Shown one piece after another: positions 40,403 to 48,135 of a stretch of DNA of 64,000 nt (position 1 is the first letter of the stretch; each line of letters starts with the position of its first letter). The notes beneath the pieces were generated by a model. The model saw nothing but the letters and a program-made list of their open reading frames with translations. It ran no database searches and was not told the origin of the DNA. The translations under genes and the position numbers were made by a program. The stretch lies in NCBI RefSeq assembly GCF_041262565.1, contig NZ_JBGCCJ010000001.1:2914001-2978000 (forward strand). The letters are read 5' to 3'. Origin of the DNA: Leifsonia sp. EB41. Lineage in GTDB: Bacteria; Actinomycetota; Actinomycetes; Actinomycetales; Microbacteriaceae.

Positions 40403-40537
40403 ATGCGATCCCTGCACGCCCACAACCGGAGCACCCTCGACCCGGCCGATCCCGTCGACTACGCCAACCAGATCATCGCCATGCTCGGCGGGACGGATGC
40501 GCCCCTCCCCGTCAACATTCAGCAGGCGGAACGCTGA
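40403..40537 (+). CDS. Hypothetical 44-residue ORF
   Basis: ATG 40403 to TGA 40537 encodes a soluble peptide with DPADPVDYANQIIAMLGG and APLPVNIQQAER. Codon use is as G/C-biased as in the true genes, and the composition looks protein-like, but the start has no ribosome-binding sequence. It could be a small gene or the C-terminal end of a lost one. Function unknown. Confidence 0.3.
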   Translation: MRSLHAHNRSTLDPADPVDYANQIIAMLGGTDAPLPVNIQQAER

Positions 40538-40577
40538 CGCGATGCCTGAAAGAGCGGCCCGCTGCTAGCGTGCGCCC

Positions 40578-41186
40578 ATGAGGATCGCGATCATCGGAAC
40601 AGGGCGTGTGGGATCGACCGTCGGCGCGGGCCTCGCCCGAGCCGGTCACGAGGTCGTCTATGGCTCACGGACGCCGGAGAAGGCCGGCCACCTGTCCGCA
40701 CCCAGTCGCAGTATCCCCGAGGCGGTCGACGGGGCCGAGGTGGTGATCGCCGCAGTGCCTGGCTCGATCACGCGGGAGGTGCTGGCCGGCGTCGGCCCGG
40801 ACGCGCTCGCCGACAAGGTCCTCATCGACGTGGGCAACTCGCTCACTGAAGGATTCCGACTCAGCTTCCCGAACGGCAGCCTCGGCGCGACGCTGCAACA
40901 GGACTTCCCCCGAACCCGGGTCGTGAAGACCCTGAACACCGTGAGCGCGCCGCTGATGGCCGACCCCGGCCGGCTGCCGCAGACGACGGTCTTCCTTTCC
41001 GGCGACGACGCTGCGGCGAAGGCGGCAGTGGAGGGACTCCTCGGCGACCTCGGCTGGGCCGCCGAGTCCCGGATCGACCTCGGCGGGATCGAGACCGCAC
41101 ACGGCCCGGAGCACTACATCTTCCTGTCGATGCTGGTCGCGCGGAAGCTCGACACGACCGAGTACGGGATCGCGGTCGTCAGCTGA
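40578..41186 (+). CDS. NADP-binding oxidoreductase (F420-dependent NADP reductase-like, NPDP family)
   Basis: The gene encodes 202 residues. The Rossmann motif IIGTGRVGSTVGAGLARAGH is at the N-terminus, followed by YGSRTPEKAG (NADP-type arginine), AVPGSITREVL, VLIDVGNSLTEG and VVKTLNTVSAPLM. This is the NADPH-dinucleotide-binding family that includes F420H2:NADP oxidoreductase, where such proteins are close to this length. Whether this one uses F420 is unknown; many actinobacterial members are unassigned. It is the last intact gene before the right-hand 65-bp repeat. Confidence 0.82.
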   Translation: MRIAIIGTGRVGSTVGAGLARAGHEVVYGSRTPEKAGHLSAPSRSIPEAVDGAEVVIAAVPGSITREVLAGVGPDALADKVLIDVGNSLTEGFRLSFPNGSLGATLQQDFPRTRVVKTLNTVSAPLMADPGRLPQTTVFLSGDDAAAKAAVEGLLGDLGWAAESRIDLGGIETAHGPEHYIFLSMLVARKLDTTEYGIAVVS

Positions 41187-41225
41187 CGAGCGCGGGATCA
41201 GTCCTTCGCGGCAGCGGACTTCTTC

Positions 41226-41290
41226 CAGCGAGCGTGCTCTTGCCCGAACCGGGAAGCCCCGCCATCACGATCAACATGGCTTCATTCTTG
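41226..41290. repeat. 65-bp direct repeat, copy 2, with truncated P-loop kinase start
   Basis: Identical to 35768-35832. On the minus strand ATG 41277 begins the same 17 codons (MLIVMAGLPGSGKSTLA) as the intact kinase, then diverges and stops at 41179. The copy lies 4 bases after the TetR stop (41282); the last codons of that TetR gene are inside the repeat. Next to it, 41198-41228 on the minus strand reads RWKKSAAAKD and a stop, which looks like the tail of another lost gene. Confidence 0.9.
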
Positions 41291-41905
41291 TCGACGCGAG
41301 GTGGTCGCATTCTCTAAAGGGCTGGGAAGGATGAGTTCGCCCTGGTTGAGGCTGCCGAGCAGGCGGTTCAGCCCATCGACCGCGGAGGCCGAGTGGTCGC
41401 CTGCCCACCACTGATCGAAGGCGACTTCGTAGATCTGGTACATCATGCGCGCGGTCATCGTCACGGCGACGTCGTCGGCCGGGCGTCCCGTGCGATCGGC
41501 GAGAGCTGATTCGAGACCTCCACGCGACTGGGTCGCGATGTCCCACAGGCGGGCTCGGGCGACGGGGACCTGATCGATGAGGGCGCGTAGGCGACCGGTC
41601 TCTGGCCGACTGCTGGTCGACTCCAGCGTGGACTGCAGAATCAGCGCGAGGGACCGGCCCAGCGGTTCATCCGCGGGCCGCTCTCTGAGCGCCTGGCCCC
41701 AGTCGAACGCAGCGAACTGGGTCAGGAGCAGAAGGTCCTTGGTGGGGAAGTACCGGTAGAGGGTCGTCGAGCCCACGTCCGCGCGCTCCGCGATCTGCTC
41801 CATCGTGGTCTGCTCGTAGCCCTGGCTGAAGAACAGCTCGAGGGCCACGTCGATGACGTGGTCGCGTGTTCGTTCGGCGTTCCGCTCTCGTAGCCCCATA
41901 GCCAC
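41282..41905 (-). CDS. TetR-family transcriptional regulator
   Basis: The gene encodes 207 residues (ATG 41905; ATG 41899 is equally possible). The helix-turn-helix at residues 32-60 reads TTMEQIAERADVGSTTLYRY, followed by FPTKDLLLL. The C-terminal domain contains ARMMYQIYEVAFDQWWAG. It is divergent from the MFS-propeller-isomerase-GMC operon at 41999 and is the likely regulator of that operon. Its last codons (RRQE and stop) come from the 65-bp repeat and lead directly into a truncated kinase start. Confidence 0.92.
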   Translation of the reverse strand: MAMGLRERNAERTRDHVIDVALELFFSQGYEQTTMEQIAERADVGSTTLYRYFPTKDLLLLTQFAAFDWGQALRERPADEPLGRSLALILQSTLESTSSRPETGRLRALIDQVPVARARLWDIATQSRGGLESALADRTGRPADDVAVTMTARMMYQIYEVAFDQWWAGDHSASAVDGLNRLLGSLNQGELILPSPLENATTSRRQE

Positions 41906-41916
41906 AGACTATATCG

Positions 41917-41959
41917 AAGCCCGGGCTTGCGCCCAAGTCGGTAGTGAGTTCATACTTGG
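41917..41959. promoter_or_regulatory. Candidate TetR operators in the divergent region
   Basis: AAGCCCGGGCTT at 41917-41928 is a perfect 12-base palindrome on the TetR side. CCAAGT (41933-41938) and ACTTGG (41954-41959) form an inverted repeat with 15 bases between them on the carrier side. GGTAGT also occurs twice (41940-41945 and 41958-41963). Any of these could bind the divergent TetR protein; I cannot decide between them. Confidence 0.4.
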
Positions 41960-41998
41960 TAGTCACACCCGTTATTTGGAAATGCACGAAGGAGTGTC

Positions 41999-43279
41999 AT
42001 GTCCGCCACACCCGACTCCACGGTCTCCGATCCAGCGATGGGCGGCGCAACCGGAGCTGAGACCCCCACGCTGCGCGCCTTGAAGCTGCGCGGCCTCCTC
42101 GTCACGCTGGCCTCGGTCGCTCTCGTCGTGCCCATGCTCTGGGGTGCGGTGCAGGGCCTCTACCTGGCGCTGCAGGTGCAGACCATAGACCCCGCCGGAA
42201 AGCTCGGCGACCTGGCTCTCATCGTGGGCATCGGAGCACTCGGCTCGATCGTGGCGGCGCCCATCGCCGGCGCTCTCTCGGACCGCACGCGCACCCGCGT
42301 CGGCGGCCGTATCCCGTGGATGCTGGTGGGCGCAGCAGTCACCCTGGTCGTCGCGGTGCTGTTCGGATTCGCCACGACGATCGGCGAGGTCCTCGCGTAC
42401 TGGATCCTGATCCAGATCTCGACCAACTTCATCATGACGCCGCTCAGCGCCCACATCCCGGATCGGGTGCCGCTCCTCCGGAGGGGGACGTTCTCGGCGG
42501 TCTTCGGGCTGGGTACCCTGATCGGCTCGGTGCTGGGCCAAGCGGTCGGGGCGGCGTTCGCGTCCGTCATCCCCGTCGGCTACATGACGGTCGCGGGCAT
42601 CCTGGTCGTCGTCACGGTGGTGTTCGCCCTGGTCAACAAGCGATCGAATCTGGACGAGCCGAAGCAGCCGATCAGCGTGAAGGCGGTCCTGCAGACCTTC
42701 TGGGTGAATCCGATCGCGCATCCGAACTTCGCCTGGACGTTCGCGGCGCGGTTCGCCTTCTTCCTCGGTTACTTCGTCGTGCAGGCGTATGCCCTCTACT
42801 GGCTTCAGAGCTACGTGGGGCTGGGCGCCGGCGCCGTCGCTGCGATCCCCTTGGTCAGCGTCGTGGGACTGGTGGGGATGCTGATCTCGACACCGCTCGG
42901 AGGTCTGCTGCTCGACCGGCTGGGGCGCACCAAACCGATGATCTACGTCACCTCCGCTGTGCTCGCCGTCGGGCTGCTCATTCCGATCTTCGCCCACACC
43001 TTCCCGGCCATCCTGGTCTACTCGTTCGTCGCGGGACTCGGGTTCGGCGCCTATCAGTCCGTCGACTATGTGCTCGTGACCCAGGTGCTTCCCTCGAACG
43101 CGGAGGCGGGCAAGGACCTCGGAATCGTCAACATCTCCACCAGCCTCCCGCAGACGATCGGTGTCGCCGTCGCCGGCGGGGTCGTGGCCTTCGGCGGCTA
43201 TGCGGCGCTGTTCCCGGTCGGAGCAGCTCTCGTCGCCATCGGAGCGCTACTGATCATCCCGATCCGCGGAGTCCGCTGA
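41999..43279 (+). CDS. MFS transporter (glycoside/cation symporter-like)
   Basis: The gene encodes 426 residues. ATG 41999 follows GAAGGAG. About 12 membrane helices are predictable, with GALSDRTRTRVGGRIPWML in the loop between helices 2 and 3 and GLLLDRLGRTKP in the second half. It is the first gene of an operon that includes a beta-propeller, an isomerase, a GMC oxidase and a Gfo/Idh enzyme, so it probably imports the glycoside on which they act. It shares layout with the 38094 carrier. Confidence 0.9.
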   Translation: MSATPDSTVSDPAMGGATGAETPTLRALKLRGLLVTLASVALVVPMLWGAVQGLYLALQVQTIDPAGKLGDLALIVGIGALGSIVAAPIAGALSDRTRTRVGGRIPWMLVGAAVTLVVAVLFGFATTIGEVLAYWILIQISTNFIMTPLSAHIPDRVPLLRRGTFSAVFGLGTLIGSVLGQAVGAAFASVIPVGYMTVAGILVVVTVVFALVNKRSNLDEPKQPISVKAVLQTFWVNPIAHPNFAWTFAARFAFFLGYFVVQAYALYWLQSYVGLGAGAVAAIPLVSVVGLVGMLISTPLGGLLLDRLGRTKPMIYVTSAVLAVGLLIPIFAHTFPAILVYSFVAGLGFGAYQSVDYVLVTQVLPSNAEAGKDLGIVNISTSLPQTIGVAVAGGVVAFGGYAALFPVGAALVAIGALLIIPIRGVR

Positions 43280-43317
43280 TCCCTTGCACCGAACACGCAA
43301 CAAAGGAGCAATCACAC

Positions 43318-44337
43318 GTGAACACACCCGCACCGTCCGGCAGCGCTGAAGACGTCCGCGAGCCGGAAGCCCCCGACATCGCATCCCTCCAGGGTGCACC
43401 CCTCACGCCCAGCGGGCTGATGAAGCTCTTCGGCGACGACCTGAAGGGCATCCGCCAGGTCCTCCTCGAGGGACAGACCTGCCGCCTCCACATCTTCGAC
43501 GCCACGACCCTGTCGTCGACCGTAGTCGCCGAGTTCGACGGCCGCCGATTCGAAGCCCCCAACTGGAGCGTCGACGGCCAGGTGCTCTACCTCAACGGCG
43601 ACGGCGACCTGTGGGCCATCGCGCTCGAGGCGCCGCACGAGGCACACCGGGTCCCTTACGAAGGCGTTCCGGCACTCAACAACGACCACGTCCTCGACCC
43701 TGCAGGCGACGCCATCTACCTCTCGGCGATGGACGGCCACATCTACCGCGGTGCGCTCGACGGCAGCAGCATCGACAGGATCACCGACGAGCACGACATC
43801 TGGCACTTCCTCCACGGGATCTCGCCCGACGGCGGAACGCTCGGGTTCGTCCGCGTGAGCGGGGAGCCGGGTCCGAGCAGGCTGGCGCTGGTCGACTCCG
43901 CCGGAGGCCCAGTGACCGTGGTGGACACCGGCGACGGTCACATCGACGGCCCGGAGTGGTCACCCGATGGCGAGTGGATCTACTTCAATACGGAGCGTTG
44001 GGCGACTCAACCGGGCCATGCGCAGCTTGCGCGGGTACCCAGCGGGAACCTTGCCGCTGACGCCGTTGAACGACTGATCTCCACCGACACCGTCGACTGG
44101 TTCCCGCACCTCTCGCCCGACGGGCGCCTCGCCGTCTACCTCCAGTACCCCGCGGGCACCGTGGGCCACCCGGAGAACAAGGAGGTCGAGCTTGTCGTCG
44201 TGGAGACCGCTGACTGGTCGGCGCCGCTGGCGCGCATCCCGCTGTTCGGTGGCCAGGGCACGATCAACGTCAACAGCTGGAGCCCCGACTCGACGCGCTT
44301 CGCCTACATCTCCTTCCCGATTCAGACCTCCGACTGA
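43318..44337 (+). CDS. WD40/TolB-like beta-propeller protein (oligogalacturonate lyase-like)
   Basis: The gene encodes 339 residues from GTG 43318, with AAAGGAG upstream. Repeated propeller blades are visible: APNWSVDGQVLYLNGDGDLW, ALNNDHVLDPAGDAIYLSAM, FLHGISPDGGTLGFVRVSG, GPEWSPDGEWIYFN, WFPHLSPDGRLAVYL and NVNSWSPDSTRFAYISF. There is no signal peptide. Similar cytoplasmic propellers include TolB-like proteins of unknown role and oligogalacturonate lyases. It lies between the carrier and the sugar isomerase, so an enzymatic or binding role in the same pathway is likely. The reaction is unknown. Confidence 0.75.
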   Translation: MNTPAPSGSAEDVREPEAPDIASLQGAPLTPSGLMKLFGDDLKGIRQVLLEGQTCRLHIFDATTLSSTVVAEFDGRRFEAPNWSVDGQVLYLNGDGDLWAIALEAPHEAHRVPYEGVPALNNDHVLDPAGDAIYLSAMDGHIYRGALDGSSIDRITDEHDIWHFLHGISPDGGTLGFVRVSGEPGPSRLALVDSAGGPVTVVDTGDGHIDGPEWSPDGEWIYFNTERWATQPGHAQLARVPSGNLAADAVERLISTDTVDWFPHLSPDGRLAVYLQYPAGTVGHPENKEVELVVVETADWSAPLARIPLFGGQGTINVNSWSPDSTRFAYISFPIQTSD

Positions 44338-44390
44338 GATACCTACCGCATCCCCCGAATCCGTCTTCGAAACTCTAGGAGCAACCCCGA

Positions 44391-45359
44391 ATGACAACTC
44401 TGTCCGTATCGACGTACTGCATCCGCGAGCACCTCGGTCCGATGGTCTTCGACGTGACCGACCCGGCCGGGAACGACGTCCACTTCGAACTCCCGTACGA
44501 GAAGCTGCTGGACCTCTCCGACTTCCCGCAACGCGCCCGTGAGACTTTCGGCGTAGACGCCATCGAGACAGTCGCGACCCAGTTCGCCGGACTCGACGAC
44601 CCAGAACTCGATCGGTTCGCGTCGGCGCTGGAGTCCGCCGACGTACGGCTCGTGAACGTGGCGATCGACGCCGGGGACCTCCTCGGCTCCGACCCGGAGA
44701 AGCGAGCCGCGGACATCGACTTGAACAAGCAATGGATCGACCGCTTCGCCGCGATGGGCTCCGCCTTCGTCCGCGTCAACCCGGGCTCGCCGTTCACGCC
44801 GCACACCGGTCAGGTGCCGCCCGCATATCTGGTCGACGCGCTCATCGAACTCGGCGATCACGCGATCCGGCGCGGCACGCGGCTACTGGTCGAGAACCAC
44901 GGCGGCCCCGGAAGCGACCCGGTATGGATGAACAACCTGCTCGATGGAGTGGGTTACGACCGTCTGGGCCTGCTCCTGGATCTGGGCAACTTCGATGTGC
45001 TTCTGCAGCCCGTCCTCGCGACAGCCTTCGCCGGGATCACGGGTGTCGCGCCGGAAGCGGACTTCGCCACGATGGTCGACAGCCTGGACCTCACACCCCT
45101 CTACGACGGCATCGACGCCCTCGCCGGCCGCGCCGAGCTCGTCCACGTCAAGGTGAACGAGGTCGACGAAACCGGTGAGACCCGCGCCGTCGACCTGACG
45201 CGAGCGTTCGGCATCCTCCACCGTCACGGATACGAAGGGCCGCTGACCGTCGAGTACGAGGGCACCGGCGGAGACCCGTGGTGGAAAACCGGCCGGATTG
45301 TCGACATCACCCGAGGGTATGAGTCGAGCCCCGCGACCGCTCACGAGAGCCGACGATGA
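44391..45359 (+). CDS. Sugar phosphate isomerase/epimerase-family TIM-barrel protein
   Basis: The gene encodes 322 residues from ATG 44391. It is a xylose isomerase-like barrel with TYCIREHLGPMVFDVTDPAG at the start, RLLVENHGGPGSDP (candidate metal-binding Glu and following His), LGLLLDLGNFDVLL (Asp), ELVHVKVNEVDETG (His, Lys) and PLTVEYEGTGGDPWW (Glu): a complete set of metal-ligand positions. Its stop overlaps the GMC oxidase start (ATGA). Relatives with this neighbourhood include DgpC/CarC-type deglycosidases, which cleave 3-keto-C-glycosides. The small partner subunit of those enzymes is not in the window, so this is only a candidate for such a lyase or for a plain isomerase. Confidence 0.82.
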   Translation: MTTLSVSTYCIREHLGPMVFDVTDPAGNDVHFELPYEKLLDLSDFPQRARETFGVDAIETVATQFAGLDDPELDRFASALESADVRLVNVAIDAGDLLGSDPEKRAADIDLNKQWIDRFAAMGSAFVRVNPGSPFTPHTGQVPPAYLVDALIELGDHAIRRGTRLLVENHGGPGSDPVWMNNLLDGVGYDRLGLLLDLGNFDVLLQPVLATAFAGITGVAPEADFATMVDSLDLTPLYDGIDALAGRAELVHVKVNEVDETGETRAVDLTRAFGILHRHGYEGPLTVEYEGTGGDPWWKTGRIVDITRGYESSPATAHESRR

Positions 45360-46900
45360 CCGAGCACGTCGACGTCCTCATCATCGGAAGCGGTCCCGCC
45401 GGATCCACCTACGCGCGCACGATCGGCGACGCCGTGCCCACCGCACGCATCCTCATGGTGGAAGTCGGGCCGGGCATCCCCGGCCCGCGCGGCGAACACA
45501 CCATGAATATGACCGAGGAGGCACGTGTCGCCGCTCAACTGCGGACGCAGGGACCGGAAACCGGTGTCGAGCGCGCTAAGGCGCTCTCCGACATCGCCGA
45601 GGGATTGGACCCGAGCGCGGAGTTCCGGCAGACGATCCTGCCCGGGCTCTTCTTCCTCGATCCCCGCCCTGAGCTCGCCCCGGGCGAGGTCGGGCTGCCC
45701 GCCGCCAGCATGGCCAGCGGTGTCGGCGGGATGGGCATCCACTGGGGCGCATCCACTCCGCGTCCGCAGCAATCCGAGCGCATCCCCTTCATCCCGTCGG
45801 CGGAGCTGGATGAAGCCCTCGATCACGCCGAGCAGCTCCTCGGTGTCACCTCCCACGACAGCGACGGAACAGGGCTAACGGACGCGATCTGTCGAGAGCT
45901 GGCGGACGAGTTCGACGGGCCGGGGCTCAGCCCGGTCGGAGTGCTTCAGTCGGCGATCAGCTGGGACGGCGCTCGCGCCCGATTCAGCGGAACCGGCGCC
46001 ATCCTCGGCCGACTCGAGGAGGACGCGCCGGGGTTCGAGCTGCGCGCTGAGACTCTGGCGAGCTCCGTCATCGTGGACGACGGCCGCGCCGTCGGCGCCC
46101 GGCTCCAGGATCGGATCACCGGCGAACGGTACGACGTCCGAGCTGCGCATGTCGTCGTGTGCGCGGACGGCCTGCGCACTGCTCAGGTGCTTTTCGCCTC
46201 CGGTGTCCGTCCCGCAGCCCTCGGCCACTACCTCAACGAGCATTTCCAGGTGACAGCGCTCGCCGTCCTCCGTGACGAGTTCGACCCTGCGCGCTACGCC
46301 GGGTCCAGTCGGCCCGGCTACGTGCTCGTCCCGTTCTCGGACGCCCGACCGATGCAGGGCGGGGCAATGGCCGTGGCCGGCTCGCCCTACGCGCTCGACA
46401 TCGGCGACGATCCAGGCACCGCGAGCCTGGCGGTGTTCCCCTGGTACGGCGCAAAGGACATCCGCTTCGACGACCGCGTCGAGTTCAGCGAGACCGAGCG
46501 GGACTTCTATGGGATGCCGAAGATGATGATCCACTACTCGCACACGCCTCGAGACCTGGCGATGATCGAGCAGCTCACGGAGAACGCCCGACGAGGCGCG
46601 GAGCGAGTAGGGATGCTCACCGAAGCGCTGCAGCTCGCGGCCGGAGGCTCCTCGCTGCACTACCAGGGCACCGTTCGCATGGGCGCCCGCGATGACGGGA
46701 CATCGGTGTGCGATCAGTACCTCCGAGTGTGGGACGTGGAGCACCTCTACGTCGGCGGCAACGGTGTCATCCCGACCGCCACGGCCTCGAACCCGACGTT
46801 GACGACCGTCGCCCTCGCCTGGCGAGCAGCAGCCCGGATCGCTTCACAGCTCTCCGCATCCGCGTCGCGGCCGGTCGATGTTCTGGAGGACGCGCGATGA
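45356..46900 (+). CDS. GMC-family FAD oxidoreductase, pyranose/C-glycoside oxidase-like
   Basis: The gene encodes 514 residues from ATG 45356 (ATGA overlap). The FAD-binding motif is LIIGSGPAGSTYA. GGMGIHWGAST (H129, W130) resembles the S/T-H-W-T stretch whose histidine carries FAD covalently in pyranose 2-oxidases. The catalytic pair is H435 in LHYQGTVRMG and N479 in ASNPTLTTVA, matching the His-Asn pair of pyranose oxidases. There is no signal peptide. FAD-dependent C-glycoside 3-oxidases of Microbacterium belong to this superfamily, and the adjacent isomerase, Gfo/Idh and carrier genes fit oxidation of a glycoside to a 3-keto (or 2-keto) derivative. Whether O2 or another acceptor is used is unknown. 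Confidence 0.88.
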   Translation: MTEHVDVLIIGSGPAGSTYARTIGDAVPTARILMVEVGPGIPGPRGEHTMNMTEEARVAAQLRTQGPETGVERAKALSDIAEGLDPSAEFRQTILPGLFFLDPRPELAPGEVGLPAASMASGVGGMGIHWGASTPRPQQSERIPFIPSAELDEALDHAEQLLGVTSHDSDGTGLTDAICRELADEFDGPGLSPVGVLQSAISWDGARARFSGTGAILGRLEEDAPGFELRAETLASSVIVDDGRAVGARLQDRITGERYDVRAAHVVVCADGLRTAQVLFASGVRPAALGHYLNEHFQVTALAVLRDEFDPARYAGSSRPGYVLVPFSDARPMQGGAMAVAGSPYALDIGDDPGTASLAVFPWYGAKDIRFDDRVEFSETERDFYGMPKMMIHYSHTPRDLAMIEQLTENARRGAERVGMLTEALQLAAGGSSLHYQGTVRMGARDDGTSVCDQYLRVWDVEHLYVGGNGVIPTATASNPTLTTVALAWRAAARIASQLSASASRPVDVLEDAR

Positions 46901-48027
46901 CCCGGTCAGGTCCCGTCGGCGTCGGAATCGTCGGCGCGGGAATGGTCAGCGACCAATACCTGGACCAGCTCTCCCGCTACCCCGACCTCGCGGTGCTCTC
47001 CATCAGAAGCAGGAACAGCGGGCGGGCGGCAGCCCAGGCCGAGAAATACGGAATCCCGTCCTCCGGGGACATCGACTCGGTCCTCGCGAACGACGACGTC
47101 GAACTCGTCCTCAATCTGACCACCCCCGCAGCGCACGTTGAAGTGTCGACGGCTGCCCTGATGGCAGGCAAGCATGTTTGGAGCGAGAAGCCGATCGGTA
47201 TCGAGCGCGACAGCGCGCGGACCCTCGTCGAGCTCGCCGAGGAGCGGGATCTCCTCCTGGGCGTGGCGCCGGACACTCTGCTCGGCCCGTTGTGGCAGAC
47301 CGCCGGACGAGCCATCCAGGCAGGAGTCATCGGGAAGCCACTCTCGGCGACGACGCAGTTCCAGTCGCAGGGGCCGGACTGGTTCCACCCCGACCCGGCA
47401 TTCCTATTCGCCACAGGGGCGGGGCCGCTCTTCGATAACGGTCCGTACTACCTCTCGGCGCTGGTAAGCATCCTCGGCCCGATCCGCGAGGTCGCCGCCG
47501 TCGGAAGCCGTGCGCAGGAGACCCGTTCCGTCCACCTCGGCCCGCTCGCCGGGACCACTTTCCGGGTCGAGGTCCCGACCCATGTCGCGGCCACGATGCT
47601 CTTCGACGGAGGGGAGATGGCGACGTCGCTGATGAGCGTCGACACCCCGAGATTCGCGCACGGGATCTTCGAGGTCACCGGGACGGAGGGCACGATGGTC
47701 ATCGGGGACCCCGTCTACTACAGCGCGGAGCCCATACGGGTCTATCGGCGCTGGACCAGCTTCCCGACGACGTTCGAGCAGGACTTCGAGACGATCCCCG
47801 AGCGCGGCGCGCCCGCCGGCCGCGGAGTCGGAGCAGTCACGATGGCCAGGACCCTGCGAGGTCACGACCTCCACGTCGCCACCGGCCGACTCGGCTACCA
47901 CGTCCTCGACGCCCTCGCAGCGACAGAGGAGTCCATCGCCCGCCACGAGTTCGTGAAGATCGAGAGCACGGTCGAGCGGGTGCCGCTCTTGCCTGCAGAC
48001 TTCGACCCATACAAAGCGACTATTTGA
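46897..48027 (+). CDS. Gfo/Idh/MocA-family oxidoreductase
   Basis: The gene encodes 376 residues from ATG 46897 (ATGA overlap). The Rossmann motif is VGIVGAGMVSDQYL; GKHVWSEKPIGIE contains the EKP active-site lysine; FATGAGPLFDNGPYYLSALV is the usual C-terminal-domain active-site segment. The family interconverts hydroxyl and keto groups on sugars with tightly bound or exchangeable NAD(P). As the last gene of the operon, next to the GMC oxidase, it might reduce a 3-keto sugar after cleavage of the glycoside, which would give a complete oxidise-cleave-reduce cycle. Confidence 0.88.
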   Translation: MTRSGPVGVGIVGAGMVSDQYLDQLSRYPDLAVLSIRSRNSGRAAAQAEKYGIPSSGDIDSVLANDDVELVLNLTTPAAHVEVSTAALMAGKHVWSEKPIGIERDSARTLVELAEERDLLLGVAPDTLLGPLWQTAGRAIQAGVIGKPLSATTQFQSQGPDWFHPDPAFLFATGAGPLFDNGPYYLSALVSILGPIREVAAVGSRAQETRSVHLGPLAGTTFRVEVPTHVAATMLFDGGEMATSLMSVDTPRFAHGIFEVTGTEGTMVIGDPVYYSAEPIRVYRRWTSFPTTFEQDFETIPERGAPAGRGVGAVTMARTLRGHDLHVATGRLGYHVLDALAATEESIARHEFVKIESTVERVPLLPADFDPYKATI

Positions 48028-48068
48028 AGGTCTCGGGCCCGGTGACGTGGTTGCAACACGGGGGCAGC

Positions 48069-48113
48069 GCGCGCCGCGCGCGCGACAGCAGGGGCGGTCG
48101 TCGCGCGGCGCGC
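48069..48113. terminator. Bidirectional GC hairpin between convergent genes
   Basis: GCGCGCCGCGCG (48069-48080) pairs perfectly with CGCGCGGCGCGC (48102-48113), 42 bases after the Gfo/Idh stop and 22 bases before the stop of the convergent flavoprotein gene. Confidence 0.65.
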
Positions 48114-48135
48114 GACATGGAGCTCTTCAGGTCCT

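Noticed and set aside
35768-41290. Insertion sequence or composite transposon
   Set aside because: The 65-bp copies are direct, contain ordinary coding sequence, have no terminal inverted repeats and no transposase lies between them.
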